From positions 620,001 through 684,000 of the forward strand of contig JADJYJ010000001.1 of NCBI GenBank assembly GCA_016719785.1: 64,000 bases of DNA, written 5' to 3'. This DNA is from Candidatus Amarolinea dominans (GTDB lineage Bacteria > Chloroflexota > Anaerolineae > SSC4 > Amarolineaceae). Position 1 is the first letter of the stretch; every line of letters starts with the position of its first letter. The translations under genes were made by a program, and so were the position numbers. Under the pieces are notes generated by a model. It was not told the origin of the DNA, did no database searches, and saw nothing but the letters and a program-made list of their open reading frames with translations. Positions 36,591 to 44,441 of this stretch are shown here, one piece after another.

Positions 36591-36622
36591 AAGCCCGCCG
36601 TAACGCAAGCCTCCGGCTTGCC

Positions 36623-37525
36623 TCATGGGCGTGCAGCCTGCAGGTCGGCCGCCGCGCCGCGCCAGGGGCCGGGCTGCTCCTGCTTCTGCGTGGTGACGAT
36701 GCCGGCCCAGCGACACGCCTCGGCCGGGGTGGTGGTGAGGCGCTTGGTCAGGTAGGTGGCAAAGCAGGTGTCGCCGCGGCCGGTGCGGCCAGCGAGGGAG
36801 CGCGGGGTGAATGGCGCGGTGAAGATTTCGCCATCGGCGTAGACGGTGACGCCGGCCGATTGGGTCAGGACGATCTCGCGCGGGCCGTAGCCGGCCAGGA
36901 TGCGCGCGGCCGCGGCCAGGTCGGTTTCGCCAGTCAAGGCTTCGGCCTCGGCGCGATCCACCTTGAGATAGGTGACGCGAGCCAGCCCCTCGGCCATCTG
37001 CGGCCAGGCGCGGAAGATCAGCTCGCTGCCCACGCGGACGCGCACGAAGCCCTGGATGTCCAGCGCGACCGGGCCGCGGTCAGCCAACAGTTCGAGCAGC
37101 GGCAGCCCCACCTCGCCGGCGATGATGGGCGTGATGGCGTAGATGCGGGCCGCAAAGTCGGACGGGCCGGGGTTGGGTTGGTTCCACGGCAGATCCGCGG
37201 GCTGAATCGGCCCGGCGAAGCCGAGCGGCACGCACACGCGGCGCTCCATGTCGGCCGAATCGTAGTAGTTGGCGATGCCGGAGGTTTCGGGCGCCTCCGC
37301 GGCAAAGACGGCGACGCCGGCGCGGCGCATCTCATCCAGGAGCGGAAAATGGGCCGCGGCCAGCCGCGTCACCACGCCGACCCGCGCGCCCAACCGGGCC
37401 GCGGCCACACCGCCATAATAAACGCCGCCGCCGGCCAGCGTTTCGGAGACGCCATCCACGATGACTTGGTCCACGGCAAAGTGACCCACAAAGAGAAGAT
37501 CGAAACTTGTATTGGTTTCTCTCAT
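36623..37525 (-). CDS. PfkB family carbohydrate/nucleoside kinase
   Basis: The 300-residue protein has the N-terminal GHFAVDQVIVDG start and GGGVYYGGVAAARLG block, and a C-terminal GRTGRGDTCFATYL, the PfkB signature with the GxGD catalytic Asp. Ribokinase-like sugar kinases have this shape. The substrate cannot be deduced; inositol or nucleoside kinases are possible. ATG 37525 was preferred because the family usually starts shortly before the first strand. It lies 9 bp after the stop side of the restriction gene cassette, on the same strand. Confidence 0.8.
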   Translation of the reverse strand: MRETNTSFDLLFVGHFAVDQVIVDGVSETLAGGGVYYGGVAAARLGARVGVVTRLAAAHFPLLDEMRRAGVAVFAAEAPETSGIANYYDSADMERRVCVPLGFAGPIQPADLPWNQPNPGPSDFAARIYAITPIIAGEVGLPLLELLADRGPVALDIQGFVRVRVGSELIFRAWPQMAEGLARVTYLKVDRAEAEALTGETDLAAAARILAGYGPREIVLTQSAGVTVYADGEIFTAPFTPRSLAGRTGRGDTCFATYLTKRLTTTPAEACRWAGIVTTQKQEQPGPWRGAAADLQAARP

Positions 37526-37533
37526 CCAGAACT

Positions 37534-38325
37534 CTATGCCTCCCGACATGCTTCTTCCCAAAGTTGTGGGAACAACCCGGCTGTCTTCCGAATCAATTCA
37601 TAGCCAGAATCGGCGTCTGGTAATGGTTCAAGACGAAACACGTCAGAATGCCAGACTGCGTCGCTCACCCGCGGGTAGTATTTGAGCTGACCGCCAGATG
37701 AGCCGTACCATTCGAACAGCTTGATGGATGCGGTCCGGCCCACCAATCGCTTTCCAGTGACTTCCCAAGTCAAACCCTTTGCGTTTGGAAACTGAGGTGA
37801 GAATTGAAGCAACTGATATTCGCCGGTTCTATGATCCCACTGTAAGGCCAGATGACAGCTACGCTGTACGTCTACTGCGCCGCCCCGGATGTAACTGACG
37901 CTGTCATGCCACTCCCCAATCAACCGTATGATCGCATCTCCCACTTCTGCAGGCCTCGTGTGGTAGTTTTGCTCATTCAGGCCCTGTTGCTTGAGCCTGG
38001 CCCAAAAGTAGCCAGCGGAATTGGAAACCTCGATTTTTGCCTGCCCGGTTCGTCTCATTTCCCGCAAGGTGTTGCGCATCTTGCACGAGATGCCTGTCTT
38101 GATACCCGTTGCAGGATCGGTCAACAGCACATCAAAGATTGCTTTGCTTTCCTGCGCCTCACCCCCAAAGGCCAGTGCAACGGCTCTCTCAAAATCACGC
38201 CATCCCGGCAGATTACGCCCTGCCGTATTCAACATGCCAGTTCCGTCCTGGTATGTACTGAGGATGAGACGGAGTTTCTCCAATTCACCCTTTGTTGGTG
38301 AACGATCAGCAAAGGCTAATGACAT
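37534..38325 (-). CDS. Probable type II restriction endonuclease
   Basis: The 263-residue protein lies next to a controller-like HTH gene and a DNA adenine methyltransferase, which is the basis of the call. Residues FDVLLTDPATGIKTGISCKMR (about 63-83) fit a PD-(D/E)xK core with the second acidic residue replaced by Ser. The recognition sequence cannot be inferred. Base composition is clearly less GC-rich than flanking genes, consistent with transfer. It reads away from the methylase gene. Confidence 0.65.
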   Translation of the reverse strand: MSLAFADRSPTKGELEKLRLILSTYQDGTGMLNTAGRNLPGWRDFERAVALAFGGEAQESKAIFDVLLTDPATGIKTGISCKMRNTLREMRRTGQAKIEVSNSAGYFWARLKQQGLNEQNYHTRPAEVGDAIIRLIGEWHDSVSYIRGGAVDVQRSCHLALQWDHRTGEYQLLQFSPQFPNAKGLTWEVTGKRLVGRTASIKLFEWYGSSGGQLKYYPRVSDAVWHSDVFRLEPLPDADSGYELIRKTAGLFPQLWEEACREA

Positions 38326-38357
38326 CTGGTTCTTGTTTCCCCCTGACTTTAGATTGA

Positions 38358-38576
38358 TTATTCATGCAGATCAAGCTCATCCTTTAGAAGCACATCTGTG
38401 GTGACATCGAAAAGGCGTGCTACGCTAAGAACGAAATCTACGGTTGGGCGCTTCTTGCCGGATTCGATTTCACTGATGTATCCATGCGCTGAGAGACCCA
38501 GTGCTGCGGCAAGATCCTTGAGCGTCATGTGGTGTTGAGCACGCAACCTGCGCAGTTTTTCACCAAATCTTCGCAT
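38358..38576 (-). CDS. HTH-XRE controller protein of the R-M system
   Basis: The 72-residue protein is a single XRE helix-turn-helix domain (LRRLRAQHHMTLKDLAAALGLSAHGYISEIESGKKRPTVDF), the size and shape of C proteins of type II R-M systems. GGAG lies six bases before the ATG at 38576. It sits between R and M genes and just upstream of its own and the methylase control region, where a perfect palindrome (38625-38641) could be its operator. It ends 32 bp before the endonuclease ATG, so C and R are probably co-transcribed. Confidence 0.8.
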   Translation of the reverse strand: MRRFGEKLRRLRAQHHMTLKDLAAALGLSAHGYISEIESGKKRPTVDFVLSVARLFDVTTDVLLKDELDLHE

Positions 38577-38594
38577 TAACCACTCCGTTTCGTC

Positions 38595-38623
38595 TTGACA
38601 ATGAACAAGAGATATGTTATACT
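38595..38623 (+). promoter_or_regulatory. Promoter of the adenine methyltransferase gene
   Basis: TTGACA (38595-38600), 17 bp, TATACT (38618-38623): near consensus. The transcript would start near 38630, which makes ATG 38659 the right start for the methylase. Confidence 0.85.
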
Positions 38624-38624
38624 C

Positions 38625-38641
38625 TGTCTCTGATAGAGACA
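38625..38641 (+). promoter_or_regulatory. Palindromic operator in the R-M control region
   Basis: TGTCTCTGATAGAGACA has 7-bp perfect arms and a 3-bp centre. It lies right after the -10 of the methylase promoter, overlapping the expected start site, and between the divergent C/R and M genes. Likely bound by the HTH protein at 38358-38576. Confidence 0.7.
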
Positions 38642-38658
38642 TCAGTGATGAGGCTAAA

Positions 38659-39546
38659 ATGAATCTCGCAAACACCGACTATCAAATGGTCAACAGCCCA
38701 TTCAAATGGGTTGGCGGCAAGTCACGCTTACGCAAAGAAATCGTCCAACTGCTGCCGCTCCATACCTGCTATGTCGAGCCATTTGCTGGCGCCGCTTGGG
38801 TCCTGTTTGGGAAACCGCCAAGCGACGTCGAAGTGATCAACGATATTGACGATCAACTGATCAACTTTTTTCAGGTTGTCAAAGAAAAGCCAGAAGAGCT
38901 TATCGCTTCTTTCGAGTGGGAGCTTGTGGCCCGCACTGAATTCGAGCGCCTGGCAGCACTAGACCCCACGAAACTGACTGATGTTCAAGCCGCTCACCGT
39001 TTCTATTACATCATCATGGCGGGATGGGGTGGCGAACTCAACTATCCACGTTTTGCAACCAGTATCACAGATGGCGGGCACGGAAACAGACTCATTGGGG
39101 CATTGAAAGGTCTACGCGAGCGAGTAATGCCTGTCCATGATCGCCTTCGCACCGTGATCATCGAGAATCTTTCGTGGCAAGAATGTATTGAGCGCTATGA
39201 CCGTCCCAGCACGGTGATGTACATAGATCCGCCTTATCCTGATAATAAGTGCAACTACAAGCACAACATGCGCGATTGGGAAGACCATTTGGCGCTCGCC
39301 GAACGTCTGAGCCGAACGCGCTGCAAATGGATCTTGTCTTCGTACGACACACCGCCTATCCATGGTCTATATGACCGGTATCGCATCCGACTGGTTCAGT
39401 CATTCTCTGGCATGAAAGCCAAAAAGAACGGCGAAGAACGCGTACTCAACAAAGAAGTTCTGATCACGAATTACAACCTTGCTGACGAAATGCCGGTGAG
39501 CGCCGAACATTCCCGGCAGTTCGGTTTCGATCTACGCGTCAGGTAA
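38659..39546 (+). CDS. DNA adenine methyltransferase (D12 class, Dam-like)
   Basis: The 295-residue protein has the D12-class order: SAM-binding FKWVGGKSRL at the start, FVEPFAGAAWVLF-like second block (VEPFAGAAWVLFG) and the catalytic DPPYPDN motif. It forms N6-methyladenine in a recognition site that protects DNA from the neighbouring endonuclease. ATG 38659 was chosen over the earlier 38614 because the promoter's -10 lies at 38618-38623. GAGG is just upstream. GC content is lower than in flanking genes. Confidence 0.9.
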   Translation: MNLANTDYQMVNSPFKWVGGKSRLRKEIVQLLPLHTCYVEPFAGAAWVLFGKPPSDVEVINDIDDQLINFFQVVKEKPEELIASFEWELVARTEFERLAALDPTKLTDVQAAHRFYYIIMAGWGGELNYPRFATSITDGGHGNRLIGALKGLRERVMPVHDRLRTVIIENLSWQECIERYDRPSTVMYIDPPYPDNKCNYKHNMRDWEDHLALAERLSRTRCKWILSSYDTPPIHGLYDRYRIRLVQSFSGMKAKKNGEERVLNKEVLITNYNLADEMPVSAEHSRQFGFDLRVR

Positions 39547-39632
39547 CCGCCAAGAACCCGCGATACCAAGCTCAGCCCAACGAACCAACTGCTGATCCGC
39601 CACTGCGCTCTCAAGTCATCATACAGCGCGTT

Positions 39633-40706
39633 TCACCTCGGCAGCACATACAAACAATCCTCTAAGAACCGCAGTCCGACCTGGGTCCCTTCGGGGTGCA
39701 GGGTCATGCGCCGCGGGTCGCGCTCGACCAGGGCCAGCAGGCGGCCGGCGATCTCCACGTCGTATTCGATGACGTTGCCCAGGTAGGCTGCGCGGCGCAC
39801 GATGCCGTTGAAAACCGGCTGCGGCGGGTTGATTTCCACCATCTCCGGGCGTACCACCACGGTGGCCTGCTCGCCTACGGCGAAACCGTCGGACGAAACG
39901 GGCGCGGCCAGGACTCCCCCAAGCGTCTCTATCACCAGGTGGTCGCCTCGGCGCTGGCGCACCGTGCCTTCGATGAAATTGGCCTGGCCGATGAAGTCGG
40001 CGACAAAGCGGGTGCGTGGCCGGCGGTAGATCTCGTCAGGCGTGCCAATCTGGACGATCTTGCCCTGGTTCATCACGACGATCTGATCGGAGAGGGTCAT
40101 CGCTTCCACCTGGTCGTGGGTGACGTAGACGCTGGTGATGCCCAGTCGCTTCTGGATGCGGCGGATTTCGGTGCGCATCTGTTCGCGCAGCTTGGCGTCC
40201 AGGTTGGAGAGCGGTTCATCCATCAGCAGCACCTTCGGCTCCATCACCAACGCACGGGCCAGGGCTACGCGCTGCTGTTGACCGCCGGAGAGTTGGTTGG
40301 GCGCGCGGTTCTCCAGACCGGTCAGCTCCACCAGTTCCAGCACGCGGGCCACCCGGCGCTTGATCTCATCCCGGGGCCGTTTCTGCACGTCGAGGCCGTA
40401 GGCGATATTCTCGAAGACGTTGAGGTGCGGGAAGATGGCGTAGCTTTGGAACACCATGGACATGCCGCGTTGGTGCGGCGGCAGGTCGTTGATGGGCGCT
40501 CCGTCCAGCAGGATTTGGCCGCTGTTCGGAAATTCGAAGCCGGCGATCAGCCGCAGCGTCGTCGTCTTGCCGCAGCCAGACGGCCCCAGCAGCGTCACCA
40601 GGTCGCCCTGGGCAATACTGAGCGACACGCCGTCAACCGCGTTGACCTCTCCCACCCCGCCGCGCGAGGTAAACGTCTTGACTAAATTCTCCAGGACAAG
40701 ATACAT
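39633..40706 (-). CDS. ABC transporter ATPase, FbpC/iron or spermidine type
   Basis: The 357-residue protein has Walker A GPSGCGKTT, Q-loop VFQSYAIFPHL, signature LSGGQQQR, Walker B VLLMDEPLSNLDA and switch His in VTHDQ, then a TOBE-type C-terminal domain. The sequence is of the CUT1-like PotA/FbpC group. With the adjacent permease and solute-binding genes it forms a complete importer; the binding protein family points to ferric iron, though polyamine or phosphonate substrates are not excluded. It is separated from the permease stop by 4 bp. Confidence 0.9.
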   Translation of the reverse strand: MYLVLENLVKTFTSRGGVGEVNAVDGVSLSIAQGDLVTLLGPSGCGKTTTLRLIAGFEFPNSGQILLDGAPINDLPPHQRGMSMVFQSYAIFPHLNVFENIAYGLDVQKRPRDEIKRRVARVLELVELTGLENRAPNQLSGGQQQRVALARALVMEPKVLLMDEPLSNLDAKLREQMRTEIRRIQKRLGITSVYVTHDQVEAMTLSDQIVVMNQGKIVQIGTPDEIYRRPRTRFVADFIGQANFIEGTVRQRRGDHLVIETLGGVLAAPVSSDGFAVGEQATVVVRPEMVEINPPQPVFNGIVRRAAYLGNVIEYDVEIAGRLLALVERDPRRMTLHPEGTQVGLRFLEDCLYVLPR

Positions 40707-40710
40707 GGCA

Positions 40711-43017
40711 TCAAACCCCCAATGTCAAATCTACATCTCCGCGGCTGCCGAGGAGTTTGCGCGTAACAAAGTAAAGCACACCGATGGCGATGAACACCAC
40801 GAAGATGATGACCGTGGAGTAGGCGGCGGCAATGCTGATGCCGCCCTGCTCCCACTCGCTGAGGATGGAAGCGGTGACGATACGCCAGCGCGCGCTGATT
40901 AGAAAAATGATGGCGGACAGGCTGGTCATGTGCCGGGTGAAGGAGAAGATCAGGCCGGCCAGCAGCGCGGGCATGATCAGCGGCAGTGTTACCTTGCGGA
41001 AGGTCACCTGCGCGTCGCCGCCCAACATGGCGGACGCCTCCTCGATGCTGGGGTCAATCTGCTGTAGCGCAGCTACACCTGCGCGCACCGAGGCCGGCAG
41101 GCTGCGCACCACGAACGCGGCGATGATGATGAACGGCGTGCCCACCAGGGCCAACGGCTTGCCCATGAAGCACAGCGCCGCAATCAGCGCCAGCGCCAGC
41201 GTCGTCAGCGCCAGGCGGGAGCGTCCCGTTGCCTTGCTCAACGCCAGCCAGGAGAGGAAGGTGTAGACGATGGCCAGCAGCGGGGGCGGCGTCTGAAAGA
41301 AGACCCGGATGTAGTCGGCCATCTGGAAGACGGCATTGCTCCAGAAACCGCGCGCGATCGTCCGGCTCAGATCGGCGATGGGCTGCGCTGCAAATTCGAC
41401 CAGGTCGTAGCTGAACAGATACAGCCCCATGCCGATCAACAGCCAGCCGATTCCCTTGCTGGTCGCGGGCTGCCGCAGCCAGGTGAAGAGACCCATCGCC
41501 ACGTAGATGCCGCCCAACAGATAATACAGGCCGACTGCGCCCAGCGGTTCGTTGAGGAACGCCAGACCGATGCCGGCGCCGGCGCCGATGATCAGCGCCA
41601 ACCACTGCTGACGACGGTCAGCCAGCACGGTGCGGGCCAGGTAGAGCGCCAGCAGCGCGTAGAGAATCCCGGCCACGGCCAGCGGCGGGGTGCTGAACGC
41701 CAGTACAAAACCGATGCCCAGGATGGTGCCGGGCACGGCGCCGCCCAGGTTGGAGACGAAGTCCAGCGTATCTTTGCCCGAAAATCGCTTGCGCACCACG
41801 AGGAAAGCGATCACCATGCCGGTCAAGGCCGCGATGGGTGTGGCGAACGCGCTCAGGAAGGTGGTATCCAGCACCGACTCGACCCCGCGCGTGATCATCA
41901 GGCGCCACCATGTCAGGGTCGGTGTGAAATCGGTGCCCCACGCGGTGGCAAATGAGCCGTAGATGATGGTCACGTAGAGCACGATCACCAGCAGGCAGGT
42001 CAGGTAGGTGACGATGATGAACGGCCCGCGGATCCACGGCTCGCGCACGGTGATATGCCCGCCCGTGGGTTTGCCGGTCACCGAGACGTAGGAGCGACGG
42101 GTGACGTAGTAGCGCTGCACGAGAAACACAAGGAGCGTGGGCAGGAGCAGCACGAAGGCCAACGCCGATGCCTTCTGGTAATCGTATTCGCCGGCCACGG
42201 CCAGGAAGATCTGCGCCGAGAGCACGGTGAAGTTGCCAGAGATGAACAGCGGGTTGCCCAGGTCGGCCAGTGACTCCACGAACAGCAGTAGAAATGATCC
42301 CGCGATGCCGGGGATCAATAACGGTAGGGTGACGGTGCGGAAGATGTGCAGCTTACCTGCGCCCAGGCTGTGCGCCGCCTCCTCCATGCTGGGATCCAGC
42401 CGTTCCAACATGGCCCGTACGATCAGGTAGGCCACCGAGAAAAAGGTGATCACCTGCACGAAGACCAGTCCGTCCAGGCCGTAGACATCGTTGATGCCCG
42501 GCCCCACGTTGATGCCCAACAGCTTGTACGACACCAGGCCGTTACGGCCGAAGAGCAGGATGGTGCTGAGCGCGAGCGCGAAGGGCGGCGAGACGGTGGG
42601 CACCAGCGCCAGCAGATGAATCAGTCCGCGGTAGGGTGGACTGCAACGCACGACCGTGTAGGCGAAGATGAAGCCCAGGACGGTACCGCCGGTTGCGGTG
42701 AGCAGCCCCATTTCGAGGGTGTTCCAGAAGACCTGGCGCGCATAGGGGCCGTAGTATGAATCGAAGTAGCGCGCAAAAAACTTGAGACTCAGGCGCGTGT
42801 ACCACGGCCCGGAGATCGTTGCATCCAGAAAGCCGTTGGCCGTGCCCCGGTAGAGTGGGTAAACCACGAAGATGAAGAGAAAAAGGCCACAAAACAGCAG
42901 GCCAATCATCAGGACCGGGTCACGGGCGATGAGGGAGAACTCGCGGTAACGCCGCTGCAAGGAAGCCAGGAAGCGGGATGGCGCCCGGTTTGGCGCGGCA
43001 GGTGTGGAGACAGCCAT
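40711..43017 (-). CDS. Two-domain ABC permease (FbpB-like) with large membrane insertion
   Basis: The 768-residue membrane protein fuses two ABC permease domains. EAA loops occur near 207-232 (LDPSMEEAAHSLGAGK) and 654-680 (IDPSIEEASAMLGGDA). Between GAVPGTILGIGFVLAFSTPP (426-445) and GTPFIIIAAFVVRSLP (626-641), which are normally close together in FbpB, lie about 180 extra residues with several hydrophobic helices (about 448-470, 473-490, 494-512, 522-540, 580-620). ATG 43017 follows CCAGGAGCACGAC. The insertion makes the protein longer than the usual size of about 550-700 residues. Confidence 0.85.
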   Translation of the reverse strand: MAVSTPAAPNRAPSRFLASLQRRYREFSLIARDPVLMIGLLFCGLFLFIFVVYPLYRGTANGFLDATISGPWYTRLSLKFFARYFDSYYGPYARQVFWNTLEMGLLTATGGTVLGFIFAYTVVRCSPPYRGLIHLLALVPTVSPPFALALSTILLFGRNGLVSYKLLGINVGPGINDVYGLDGLVFVQVITFFSVAYLIVRAMLERLDPSMEEAAHSLGAGKLHIFRTVTLPLLIPGIAGSFLLLFVESLADLGNPLFISGNFTVLSAQIFLAVAGEYDYQKASALAFVLLLPTLLVFLVQRYYVTRRSYVSVTGKPTGGHITVREPWIRGPFIIVTYLTCLLVIVLYVTIIYGSFATAWGTDFTPTLTWWRLMITRGVESVLDTTFLSAFATPIAALTGMVIAFLVVRKRFSGKDTLDFVSNLGGAVPGTILGIGFVLAFSTPPLAVAGILYALLALYLARTVLADRRQQWLALIIGAGAGIGLAFLNEPLGAVGLYYLLGGIYVAMGLFTWLRQPATSKGIGWLLIGMGLYLFSYDLVEFAAQPIADLSRTIARGFWSNAVFQMADYIRVFFQTPPPLLAIVYTFLSWLALSKATGRSRLALTTLALALIAALCFMGKPLALVGTPFIIIAAFVVRSLPASVRAGVAALQQIDPSIEEASAMLGGDAQVTFRKVTLPLIMPALLAGLIFSFTRHMTSLSAIIFLISARWRIVTASILSEWEQGGISIAAAYSTVIIFVVFIAIGVLYFVTRKLLGSRGDVDLTLGV

Positions 43018-43050
43018 GTCGTGCTCCTGGGACGGAGGTGTCCATGAAGA

Positions 43051-43081
43051 GAAGCCGGGTTTCGCAGAGAAACCCGGCTTC
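43051..43081 (-). other. Hairpin between binding-protein and permease genes
   Basis: GAAGCCGGGTTT and its complement form a 12-bp stem with a 7-nt loop in the 80-bp gap. It may protect the binding-protein mRNA and lower permease expression, a common layout for ABC importers. Confidence 0.7.
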
Positions 43082-43097
43082 GGCAACGGGTGGGTTA

Positions 43098-44138
43098 CTA
43101 CTTTAGTTGGTCGGCCCCGGCGATCTCGTTGGTGAACTTGTCAACGAAGACCTTCTTGTTCTTGCCGGCCCAGTCGAAGTTGTAGTCAATCAGGTTGACC
43201 TGGAGCAGCTCGGGGTGCGACAGCGCGACGCCCTTGACCGTGGGCGCCTGATAGGCCTTATACTTCGGTCCCAGCGCCTGTGCCTCAGCGGTCAGCGCCC
43301 AGTCGAACCACTGCTTGGCCGCCTGCATATGCTTGCCGCCCTTGAGGATGCCCATGCCGCCGATTTCATAGCCGGTGCCTTCCTTGGGGAAGGTGAGCAC
43401 CAGCGGCAGCTTGTTGTTATCAATCTCATTGACGATGTCGTGCGAGAAAACGATGCCCACGGCCGCCTCGCCCTGCCCGACAAACTTGGCCGGCGCCGCG
43501 CCGCTCTTGGTGAACTGCGCCATCTGTCCGGCGTACTGTTTGAGGTACTCCCAGCCGGGTGCTTCGCCGCGAATCTGCAGGACGGTGGCCATGGCGGTGT
43601 AGGAGGTGCCGGAGGTGGACGGATGCGCGACCATGATCTGGCCCTTGAACTCAGGCTTCAACAGGTCATCCCATGATTCGGGCGCCTTGACGCCGGGATT
43701 CTTGGCTAACCAATCGGTGTTGGTGCAGAAGCCCAGGGTTCCCACGTAGATGCCCGCCCAGGTGTTATCGGCGTCCTTGTACTTCTTTTCATCGAGGAGG
43801 TTCTTGTAGTTTGGTGAGTTGTACGCTTCCAGCAAGCCCTCTTGTTTGGCAGCTACAAAGCTGTCAATGGGGCCACCCCACCAGATGTCGAACTGAGGGT
43901 TGTCCTTCTCTGCCCTGATGCGGGCCAATGACTCGCCGCTGGACATGCGGACATAGTTGACCGTGATGCCGTACTTAGCCTCGAACTCCTGCTTCATACC
44001 CTGGCACCATTCCTCCTGCGGGGTGCAGAGGACGTTGATCTCAGTATCCTTCTTGGCTGCGCCGGCACAGCCCGAAAGGGCCGCCATGATCACAACCAGC
44101 ATGAGAAGGACAACAACAGAATAGCTACGAGAACGCAT
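43098..44138 (-). CDS. ABC solute-binding lipoprotein, Fe(III)/family 1 type
   Basis: The 346-residue protein starts with a lipoprotein signal (VVVLLMLVVIMAALSGC, lipobox LSGC), so it is anchored outside the inner membrane. Mature sequence INVLCTPQEEWCQGMKQEFEAKYGITVNYVRMSSGESLARI matches iron-binding FbpA/AfuA type proteins, with a following DIWWGGPIDSFVAAKQ block. Tyr residues expected for Fe chelation are not all obvious, so the substrate is uncertain. It is the first gene of the importer operon on the minus strand. Confidence 0.87.
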   Translation of the reverse strand: MRSRSYSVVVLLMLVVIMAALSGCAGAAKKDTEINVLCTPQEEWCQGMKQEFEAKYGITVNYVRMSSGESLARIRAEKDNPQFDIWWGGPIDSFVAAKQEGLLEAYNSPNYKNLLDEKKYKDADNTWAGIYVGTLGFCTNTDWLAKNPGVKAPESWDDLLKPEFKGQIMVAHPSTSGTSYTAMATVLQIRGEAPGWEYLKQYAGQMAQFTKSGAAPAKFVGQGEAAVGIVFSHDIVNEIDNNKLPLVLTFPKEGTGYEIGGMGILKGGKHMQAAKQWFDWALTAEAQALGPKYKAYQAPTVKGVALSHPELLQVNLIDYNFDWAGKNKKVFVDKFTNEIAGADQLK

Positions 44139-44174
44139 GGTCTTCCTCCTTGAAGATGGGACGGAGATGTGGTA

Positions 44175-44254
44175 AGGAACGAGAATTTCTCAACTGTCTG
44201 GTTTAACGGCCCACGGGGTGGCTATGTTCGGACACTTATTTAATTCTCGTTCCT
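44175..44254 (-). repeat. 80-bp inverted-repeat element upstream of the iron importer
   Basis: AGGAACGAGAATT (44175-44187) and its exact complement AATTCTCGTTCCT (44242-44254) enclose about 54 bp. No clear target duplication. It lies in the likely leader of the binding-protein gene and could be a miniature element or a structured regulator. Confidence 0.65.
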
Positions 44255-44369
44255 AACTGCGCACAGCCGCAGTCATGAAAGGAATATAGCACACAGACGC
44301 CCAGGTGTCAAAGCACGGCGGCAAAATCCCAGGTTCGTGATTTGGGCTGAAGAATTTTGATCTTCGGTT

Positions 44370-44397
44370 TTGGGATTTGGACTTTTGGCCTTATAAT
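44370..44397 (+). promoter_or_regulatory. Predicted promoter for recN
   Basis: TTGGGA (44370-44375), 16 bp, then a perfect TATAAT (44392-44397), about 45 bp before the GTG start of recN. Confidence 0.6.
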
Positions 44398-44441
44398 CGG
44401 CCCTAGAACAACTGTTGCATACGGAGAGGACGTAACGATCT

